Shown: positions 22,150 to 32,300 of the stretch, piece after piece
Position numbering within the stretch: the stretch's first letter is position 1
Layout: the number at the start of each line of letters is the position of its first letter
Position numbers and translations under genes: made by a program
Assembly (NCBI GenBank): GCA_017506865.1
Contig: JAFCMP010000368.1
Location: forward strand, 744,001 to 808,000
Direction of reading: 5' to 3'
Source of the DNA: Tribonema minus
Taxonomy: Eukaryota > Sar > Xanthophyceae > Tribonematales > Tribonemataceae
DNA length: 64,000 bases
The notes under the pieces: generated by a model
What the model saw: only the letters and a program-made list of their open reading frames with translations
The model's database searches: none
Told to the model about the DNA's origin: nothing

Positions 22150-23392
22150 GGTGTGCGCTGCGCGATGCTCACAGCTCATGGCCGTGACTCGCGGCAAGCA
22201 CCTTTAAGAACTTGAGCCGTGGCAGGCACGCCAGGGCCCTGGGGGTTGCAGGGCGGACAGGGCCCCGGGGCGCCTGGGAGGCTCAACGGCCGTCGCAGGT
22301 GCCCTGGATGTTGCTTCTGTTGGACACACAACGCTGGAAGGCTGTGAAGCCAGCCCAGGCGTGACGCGCGCCAGACACAGCGCCGCTTGAAATATACAGG
22401 TGCTCTTCTCACTGGGTGTCGTTGAGTGCTGGTGTGCTGTCGGTGTGAGTTAGGGTTAGGGTTAAGGCAGCGCGGCTGCCAGTAGAGTCTACAATGTATC
22501 GACATGAGCTGCTGCTTGGCACGAGCAATGTATTTCGTGCGTCTTTCTGCACTGTCACTGCAGCTTCGTTCGTTGTCCCCTCACTCACTTCACATACATG
22601 CACAACACAACACTCACTCACACACTGCACACAGCGCCGGCAGTGACGAAAGCACGTTCCACCGTTGAGGAAATCTCTCTGCGTCACCCGCAGCGGTCGC
22701 AGGCGCGAGCTTTTGGCGACAGGTGGACCTAAACCGGCTAGTTGCCCACGACGTGCAGCAATACCAAGGGGGAGGCAGCGCATAGGCCTTCGTCCTATTC
22801 TCTATCCTCCCCCACGCGCCAGCTTGTGTGTGAAAAGGATTGCACAGCCAGGTTCGCTACCAGCCAGCCACAGCGCATGGTGGCTCGCGGCCCTCCCAGC
22901 CTGATTGCTCCAGTGCACAGCGTATCAAAGGTAATCAATACTTCGCAGCCCGCAATTATTTGTTGCACATCATCCTGTGCCCTACGTAAGTTGTTTGCGC
23001 GCATCAGGATCTGGGCTGCGCTCGGCTCGACCAACTTGGGTAGCCACTGCCTGTTGCATGCGGTGTATCGTTTTTTCAGTGCAGCATGTTTGCACTGCGC
23101 AGCAGTCACGCGCCCTGCCAGCTAATCATGCGTTCTTGAGCTACCTATACATGACATGCGCGAGGCGGCAGTACAGCTGCAACGACTTCGCACTCAGGAC
23201 AGAGGCAGTTGTAGCGAAGCACCACCGCGGCTTCCCATGACATTGATCACATCTCACGGATGTTGGATATCGCGTCATCGCTGCTGGATCCTTAGTAAGG
23301 ATTCCTTGTTCAAACCGCACTTTAACGCGACTCGTTGTCTGAAACTGTTGTTGCCTGTGCTGCTGTGGCAGTCTAAGGACCTGGCGGCAGGC
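22150..23392. other. Intergenic stretch between genes A and B
   Basis: Beyond the 3' end of gene A I find no supported gene before gene B. A short TTAGGG run lies at about 22,447-22,470. The region upstream of 23,393 presumably holds the gene B promoter, but I recognise no element. Confidence 0.4.
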
Positions 23393-26300
23393 ATGTCCGC
23401 AGGCGGACACCAGAGCCAGGAGCCACAGGGCACCCTCTTGCAGAGATTTCGATCACACATTCCCGAGATCCTGCGGCTGCAATTTCACTGGAAGTTCTAT
23501 CTCATGTACCTGGCGACGCTGCCACCCGCTGCGGCGAAATTCCTCGGCAACTGCTTCGGCGGCTACCAGCCCAACGCGGTGGCGGCGTGGTGGTGGGAGG
23601 AGCCAGGCCAGGGCAAGGGCCCCATGGCAGGCATCTTCATTTTCATGTACGCGATGGTGATGGCGCTGTCGCTGCTGCCGGTGGCGAGGATGATAGGCGC
23701 CAAGCGGGAGGGAGGGGGGGCGCAGGCTGCTCTGCTGTGGATCTGCGGGCTAGGCGTGGGCGCGCTGGTGGTGTGCGTTGCCGTGGCAAGCGTTGTACAG
23801 GTGCGTGGTGTGCATATATGACCTGTGTTGCAGTCCTGTAGGTGTACCTGTCAGTGAGTAGTTGAAGTTGAACTTTTCCACCTGCTGCACTTCTCCCCCC
23901 CCCCTGTACAATTGGCGGGTGGGTCATCACAGCTTGCGCTCCAACCTATTCTGTTGTTATAGGCTGCTGTAGGAAGTGGAGTACTGTTGGTGGTTGAAGT
24001 TTTATTTGCGCACCTGCCTCGAGAACAGGTGCGGTCTGCACAGTCATGGCCGATGTTGTAGTTACTGCTGGAGCGTGCTGTGGTTAAACTGGCACCTGCC
24101 ACTCGTTTCTGCACAGCCGATGTCGTAGTTACCGCTGGAGCGTGCAGTGACTACATGAACTTGCACCGGCACCTGCCACTCATTTGTCATCTTAGTGGAG
24201 GGCTCGTACGGCCTGATGCTCAACTGAGTTCACAAGTATATGTTGTTTGTGACCGGTTAGCGTCCTGTAAATGGCCCGGCAGCAAGCTTCTTGATCTCTC
24301 CTAGCGCACGTAAAGCAGCCCATACAATCCATGGCTGGTACTGGTGCGTTCCGTTGCCTTACCATGGGCAATGCACGTTGCTGCATCGACAGCGGTTGCG
24401 CGCATGCCCACACGCGGCCAATGTATGCTCGCATAGGACGAGCTATTCAGTCGAGTGCTGTCATGCAACCCTAGGGAAAGGGCTAGGATAGGGTTGAGGG
24501 TACGCTGCTGCAGTAGCAGCTGCTGCTGCAGTGCTCGACTCCGTCAATAGGGCCAGGGCTTTGCTGCTGCAACAGCAATTGCTGCCGCGCTAGGGTTGCT
24601 GCTGCGCTAGGGTTAGGGCTCTGCTGCTGCAGTAGCAACTGCTGCTGCAGTGCTCAACTCCCCCACTATGCGCGCCTCCCAGCGGCGACACTGCGTGCGC
24701 AGCGCGTTGGTGTCGCGCTTGCCTAACACGCGCACAGCGCCTTGTGCACTTGCCTCAGCACGCGTGCATTTGCTGCACCGGGGTGCGCTGCAGCCCTGGG
24801 CTAAGGCCAGGGTTGTCCGCTGTATACACCCTCTCAGGATCTAATAGGGGGAAGGGGAGGGGCCCAGGGGACAAAGGCTAGAATTAGAATAAGGAGTACC
24901 CTAGCCCTAACCCTAAGCAACCTGCTCTGCCTCGGTCCGTCTCCTTTCGCATCGGTGACCCAGCACGCGTCGGACTTTGTGACTGGAACTTCAACTTTAC
25001 CCATAGCGTTCGCATTGGCATTGCATGCGCGCTCTAGCAAGCCAGGCCAATCAAACCGCAGCCCAGACTAGCCGCGGTACGCGCCACTGTACCCGCCCGA
25101 CTGGCCCACACACTGCCCTAATCGTAACGCAAATATGGCACTACTTCAATTTCAAGCACCGTGTGCGCTCAGGTGTTGTCGATACAACGCACCTAGGTAC
25201 CCGTACCACGTGTTGTCCATACAGTACACATCTAGGTACCTATATAACGCATCCAGGTACCTGTACGTACGGGTACCTAGATGTACTGACGGGTACCTAG
25301 ATGTACTGACGGGTACCCAGATGCGTTGTATCGTATGACTGCGTACCCCCCCCCCCCCCCCCCCGGCCCCACTCGAAGCGCGCAGCGCGCGACACAGACC
25401 GATACAATACATCTGAGTACATACTTTGAAGCACATACATACATACACACGCATCTGGGCAAACCTACCTAGATTCGTTGTATCGACAACGCCTGGGCGC
25501 CACAGTATGCACACGCACACGCAGCCCCCCCCATAGTGCATACCCCCCCCCCTCCCCCCCCCCCTGCCCCACCGTAGTCACCGTGGCGACGCCCACACTG
25601 CTCTGACCGTGACGCAAGTTACCCTTCTTCAATCTTAGGTGTATGCACCCGACACACGCGCATGGCCCCTCATACTCTGTGCACCCCCCCCTCCTCTTCA
25701 TGCGCGCAGCGCGTAACCCACACCATCGACCCCGCAGCGCAGGGCGACCGCGGCGCGCATTATCTGTAACCCTATTCTTGCCTAAGCTCAACCCTGAGAG
25801 GCAGTTGCGCTCATGCCTCACAGCGCGCCTAACCCCCATATCCACAACACCATCCCTACGCGCGCAGCGCGTAACCCAGACCGTCGACCCCGCAGCGCAG
25901 TCCGCTTGCAGCGCCCCATTCAAATCCTAAGCGTATGCGCACGCGCACGCAGCCCCCTCACACTGCGTACCCCCCCTTCCCCACTCCCCCTCTTCCCCCC
26001 GCATGCAGCGTGTAACACAGACCACCGACCCCGCAGCGCAGTCCACGCGCGGCGCGCACTACTACCCGTCCGGCTTCTGGCAGCAGCAGGCGCAAGTCGT
26101 TGCCATCGTGGTGTCAGTCGGCTGCGGCGTAGCGACACTCGCTGTGTGCGCGCTGAGCATGGCGTGCGCGGCGCGGCGCGCGGCGGCGGCGGAGGTGACG
26201 CTCCGCGGGCGCAGCGCCAGTGGCGCGTGGGAGGGCGTGCCGGTGATGCTAGTGCTGGCGGCGTATAGCGTCGCGCAGTGCGCCGTCAGTACGAGCATGG

Positions 26301-29300
26301 ATTTTGACGACCAGGTACGCAGAGTACTGCAGCGTACTGTGCTGTACTGATTGCAAAACGTGCTGTAAGCATGCCTCACATGGCTCAAATTATGTGCTGA
26401 TGATGCTGCTGCTCGGCGCGTACAGCGTACTTTGGCGATAAGGCACACAGAGTGTACAGCGGATCCTGAGTGTACTGTAGTGTACTGACTGCGGTACAGC
26501 AACTATTTTGTGTTCTGTAGCGCACTGACTGCCACGGTCGGGTGCACTATGGAGATCAGGCACACAGAGTGTAGCTTGAGTGCACGTAATGCACGCTTGT
26601 GTGGCCTGTGCCATGCTAATTATACTTGACACCCTGCGCCCCCCACCCCCATACACCAGTTCTTCCTGTACACCGCGCTGTGCGCCTTCGGCATGGAGCT
26701 CACCATTTTCTTTTTGAACGGCGGGCAGCTTCACATGCCTCCACGTTGTGCCGGCCCATGCGCTGCGCTGCTGACCCCTGACCTTCCCCCCCCCCCCCCC
26801 CCTTCCCCCTCCGTATCAACGCAGCAATTCTTTCTGTACGCCGCGCTGTATGCCTTGGGCATGGAGCTCACCAACACCGTCTCCTGGGAGGGCGGCGGCG
26901 CTGCATGACTCTACATTTTTGCTTGCTGAATGAACCCTAACCTTCCGCCCCATTCCCCCCCCTCCCCCCCCCCCCCTTGTCAAACGCGCGCGTAGCAATT
27001 CTTTCTGTACACAGCGCTGTGCGCCTTCGGCATGGAGCTCACCAACACCGTCTCGTGGGGGGCCGGCAACTTCAAATGCCGTCACGATGCGCCAGCCCAA
27101 GCTGCGCTGCTAACCCTGTTCTTCCGCCCCCCCCCCCCCTCCCCCCCCTATCAACGCAGCAATTCTTCCTGTACACCGCGCTGTGCGCCTTCGGCATGGA
27201 GCTCACCAACACCGTCTCCTGGGAGGCCGGCGGCTTCGCGGTGGACGTGGCGCCGAGGACCCTGGCCTGTCAGGTCGCCGTAACCGCCGCCGCGCGCCGC
27301 ACGTGCGAAATTCGCGTCGCCGCCACGGAGGCCACGTGGGGAAACTTGAAGTTTACGGGGCGGTTCGTGGGGATCGTTGCGCAGCTGTACCTGGGGCTGA
27401 GCGTTGCTGCGGGTCTCGGCGCGGGCGGCGTGTCTGCGTGCGTGTACGCGGTGATTGCGGTGGCGGCGGCGTGCGGCGGCGCGGTCGCGTTCGTGCAGGC
27501 GTGGGCCGGCATGGTGTACCGCAGGTATGTAGTACATGAAATAACTTGCAGTTGAACTTGAAGTCATTTATAAAGTTGTAGTTGAACCTCATTAGCGGCG
27601 TGCGGCGGCGCAGTCGCCTTCGTGCAGGCGTGGGCGGGCATCGTGTACCGCAGGTACGCATGTATGTGCAGCTGGAGTTGAACTTGAAGTATATGTGAAG
27701 TTGGTTATGTGTATAATAATTGGCGTGCAGTTGGAGTTGAAGTTGAAAGTACATCCCGAGATGCCATTTGGCGGCGGCGGCGTTCGAGTGGTTGTCGTTG
27801 AGACACTTTCAGAAGTCACACGATATGCAGATTCCGTACAGCAGCATCAAGTTAGACCATCATCTGGGCTTTTTCGCGCCCTGAGCGAGAATTAGTAAAA
27901 AGTACTTTTTATTAATTCTCGCTCAGGGCGCGAAAAAGCCCAGATGATTGGCATCTAGCTGTAAGGAATCTACATGTCGTATGACAGTCTGGAAGTGTCG
28001 CAACGACAACCACTCAAACGCCGCCGCCGCCAAATGGCATCTCGGGGTCCTCCCCTACGTCCTCCTCCATGTGCCCCCCCCCCTGGATTCTGCCATGTGT
28101 GTCATGACACGGCCAGAGTACGCCATGTGGAGCGCTGCCGACAGTGCCGAGCGTAAGCGCGCCAGGGCGATGCCCTTGAGAGCTTTAGGGCGCGCTCCTC
28201 CGGGCACTGACATCCTGCTGGCATACTCCGTCGCCACAGCCTCCAGCAGCTTCCGCCCCTGCTCCCCGATGCTGCCAAATGACCCTATTGCCAATGTGGC
28301 AAGTTTGTAGCAATTCTGATCATAATGACCAGAATAGTGGGTAGTCTTGGCGGCCTCTTGGTCGCGGCAGCATCGCTCGGGGTCTGCTGCAGTCTTCGCC
28401 GCCCGCGACGCCACCTGTGCCTCGAAGCAGGTAACGTCCACCATGAGCGGTAGGTGGCGTGTCGGGTCGTCGTAGCCGGTCACCGGGAAGGCGTCGGCAG
28501 GCAGCACGATGTCCATCCTGCGACTCCCCGGCGGCCCGGCGGACCCCAGAAACGGCGTGTAGTCCTCGTCCACCAGTCCCGTTTTGAGGTATTGCCGCAG
28601 GAGGCGCTGCGTGGCCCTCTTGACGCTATTGTGGACAATGGTGTCGTGCGCCTTGACGCGTGGCGCTTGACACAGCCGTGCATGCAGGGTGCCGCCCGGC
28701 GACTTCCCGCACAGCTTGCAGCCTGCCGTCTGCTCCTCTACTCCGATGGCGCGTTTGACGGCCAGCTGCCAGGATAGGCCATCGAACGAAGCCGTTGTGG
28801 AGTACATGGGCTCGTTGAGGAATGCCATGCCGATCGAGTGCATGTGGCGCTGCGACCGGAATCGAGCAAGTGCTTGCGTGCGTTGCGTGCCCTGCGGCAG
28901 CTGTTGCAGGTCCGCCTCCACCTTATCTGCAAGCTCGGTAGCGACGGCATCTGCAAGCGCACTCTGATTGGGGCGCTTCAGGCTACACTGCAACTGCAGA
29001 GCACTGGCGTCAAGTACGCAAGCAGCATCCGCACCAGTGCCACCACCTGCTGTCGGCCGCAGCGGCGGCTGCTGCGTAGGTGGTTGCTGCTGCAGTGGCG
29101 TTAGCGCTGGTGGCAGTAAATGTTCCAGCTTGTCACCTGTTGCTGCACGTAGAGATGTGGCAGCTGTGGCGATCGTCCGCATGAGGGGCAGGCGCGCCAC
29201 CTCTGCTGCTGCTGCGCCTTGTAGCATTGCTGGTGTGGAACGCGCAGCGCCTGCATTGACGGCTGCCGCTGCTGCGTGCGCTGGTGCTGCAGCTGTGCCG

Positions 29301-32300
29301 CCTGCCGTTGCTGCTGCTGCCAGTGGTGTTGCTGCTGCCGCAGGTGTTGGTGCAGCACCTGCCGCATTGGCCGCTGCCACCGCCATTGCCGCTGTCGCAG
29401 CCGGCACGGTTGCGGCGCCGCCTGCCGACGCTGCTCCTGTTGCAGGTGCTGCAGCAGCCCTTAGGCTAGTAGGGCCTGTAGCAGCTGTATTGCCTATGCC
29501 CGCAGCCGCTGCTGTTGATGCTGCAGTTAGTGATGCCGCCGAGGCCACTTGAGGTGCAACATGTGCTGCCGCTGCTGCAGCAGCCTCTGATGCTGGAGCA
29601 GCTGCTGCTGCCGCCGCTGCTGCTGCCGCCGGAGTAGTTGCGCCGTGCGCCGCCGCTGCTGCTGCTGCCGCTGGTGCCGCCTGTGCTGCCGCCGCGGCCC
29701 CTGATCCAGCGGTAGCTGCGTCGTGTGTTGCCGGAATGGCTGCGCCATAAGCGCGGCCAGCCGCTGATGCAGTTGCCGCTGCCGGAGCGGTCGCGCCTCC
29801 ACTGGCAACCGCCGCTGCCGCTGTAACAGTTGCCGCTGCTGATGCTGCTGGTGCTGGTGCTGCTGCCGCTGCTGCCGGTGTCGCTTGTGTTGCCGCATCC
29901 TCAGCAGCGTTGTCTGCAGCCGCTTGAGGAGCCGCCTGCTGCAGCACCCCCGCCCATCCAGAGAGTGCTGGTTGCAGCGCTTGCAACGTGCCCGCCACAT
30001 ACGCAGCATCAGCGATGTCGCAGGCGCTGGTAATGCCAAGGCCGCCATGCCGTGTTGGGAGTCGCGCTTGCTGTAAGGCTGGGCCGTGCGCTGCCAGATG
30101 GAAGTGGGCCCCACTTTGCTCAAACTGGCGCCAGGTCTGGCCTGGTGGCTGCAGGCCCATTGAGTGCTCAAGCACCCACTGCGTGACCCGATCCCACTCC
30201 TTGGCGGCTGGCGCTGTCTGCGTAGTGGGAATGGTGCGCAGGCAGTACGTCATGCGAGGCACCACGCAGTAGCGCAGTAACCTGAACATAGCCCTCGGAG
30301 ATGTCAGGCGCGCGCATCGCTCTGCAAATCGAGCCCCTGCCCCGCCTGCACCCGCTTCCCTGCGCAGCCATGCGTCCACAAAGCTGCTGTGGCCCACCGG
30401 CACCCCCAGCAACACAGCTCCACGGTTCTGATTTTCATCCGTATCCCCCACTAGCTGAACGCCCAGCTGCTGCAGCAGTTGCCGCTCGTGGTCTGTCACC
30501 ACATGCCCCCTGCCAGGCAGCGCGCGTGACTTGGTGAGGTTTAGCTCCAGCCCCACCTCCGCAAAGTGTTGTTTGAGCTGCGCCACCGCCTGTATGTCAT
30601 CCTGAGTCAGCGTGCAAGCGCCTGTTCGGACGTTGGCATCGTCCATGTAGGCGCCCATCCGCCTCCGCGCGCGCTGCGCAGCCGCCGCCTCATTGAACCG
30701 TTTCAAGCACTGAGCAATGGCGCCGCAGAAGAGCATCGGTGCCGCGGGGTCCCCCTGCTTAAACCCGCGCTGAGACATGATGATGCGCGTGGAGCCGTCA
30801 ACGTGCTGGAACAGCAGGCGTGGCCGAGTGCGAACGTATGTGCCGATGAAGTAGTCGAGGAAGTCCGGCAGCTGTGCTGCTACCCATTCCGCTGCCGCCA
30901 GGACGAACACCATGTTGAAGGCATTCTTGAGGTCCAGCATGAACTGCCAGTGACCGAGCTCATACGCGAGTTTGCCGGCCATGGCCGCTTTCTCCGCTCC
31001 TGCTGAGACGGCTACCCCATACTGCCCGTCTGGCTCAAGGAGCTCCGCCAGGAAGTCTTTGCGGTCTGCCACGTACACCGAAGTGCATAGTCGCTGCAGC
31101 ACCTCGCCGCAAACGATGGGCCGCTGCTTAGCTGTACCATCTTCCTGTTGTTCTGCAAGTGGCGTCAGGCGCCCCGCGCCATGCAACTGCCAGAAGGCAT
31201 CCGGCAGCCGCGCAGCCTCCCGCATAACGGTCTGAAGCCACCGTGTGAGGACAGCAGCAAACTCATGCCGTCCCCAGCTTGTGCGTAGCGCATCCTGCAG
31301 GTGGCTGTAGCGCAGCCCCGATGGGCCTGCTCCACTGTAAGGGCTTGCTCGCTGGATGAGCTTGGCAACCGTCTCTGGCTCAATTCCCTCCCCCTGTAAC
31401 AGGCTGAGTTCTGCTGGCATGTCGGCTGCTTTCGCCACAAGCTGATCAACCATGCCGGATAGCTCATGGAGTTGTTCCCCTGGCGCAGCGGGGGGGTGTT
31501 TGGACTGCATGGCGGCAAAGCAGTCATCATCAGGTATCGCCACCGTTTTGGGCTGAAGGAAACGCGCTGCCTGCTGTAGCCCCCCCCGTGTGCCCATGCA
31601 CTGTAGGACGTAGGCGTTGATCGCTGCCTCCGTTTGCTGGCGCGCGCGCCAGCGCCGGTGCGCACGCGCGTGTGCGAGGAGCGCTGGCACCAACCGGTCA
31701 AGCTCACCGCGTGCCAACATTCTGATTCTGTCGGAGCGAGTGATGCCAGGTGCGCCATCGGTGGAGGTGATGAGTGATGGCATGAGGTGGTGTAGAATCG
31801 TGGATCTTTGCAGTCGCTGCACGCGCCCTGCGGAATCTGGCTCCCGCGCCGCATTGACGAACATCGTCATTGTGTGTGCCAACAGATGTGTTGCTGCGTT
31901 CTCCAGTGCAGCTCCCACATAGCGACGATTGCGTGGTCTAGCAAGGCTTCTAGTTGTCGCGAACTGCAGCTTGCACAGCTCATCGAGGCTGATGCTGTCA
32001 AGCACTGCTGCGACTGCGGGGGTTGAGATGGTCCACGTGAAAAGCCCACCTGCCCCACCTGCTGCGCCTGCAGGGCCTGGCGCTGCCGCTGCTGTCGCCG
32101 CACCTGCCGCTCTGGGGCCCCCTCCGCCGCCGCCGCGGCCGCCACGACCACAGCCTCGTCCGCCGCTGTCGCTGCTGCGACCGCTGCCACGGCCACCGCG
32201 GCCGTTTTGAGTTCGCGCGCCACTGCCGCTGTTGCTAGCACCGCCGCTGCGGCTGCTGGCATCACTGCTGCGGCCGTTGCCAGCGCCGCTGTCCTTAGTA

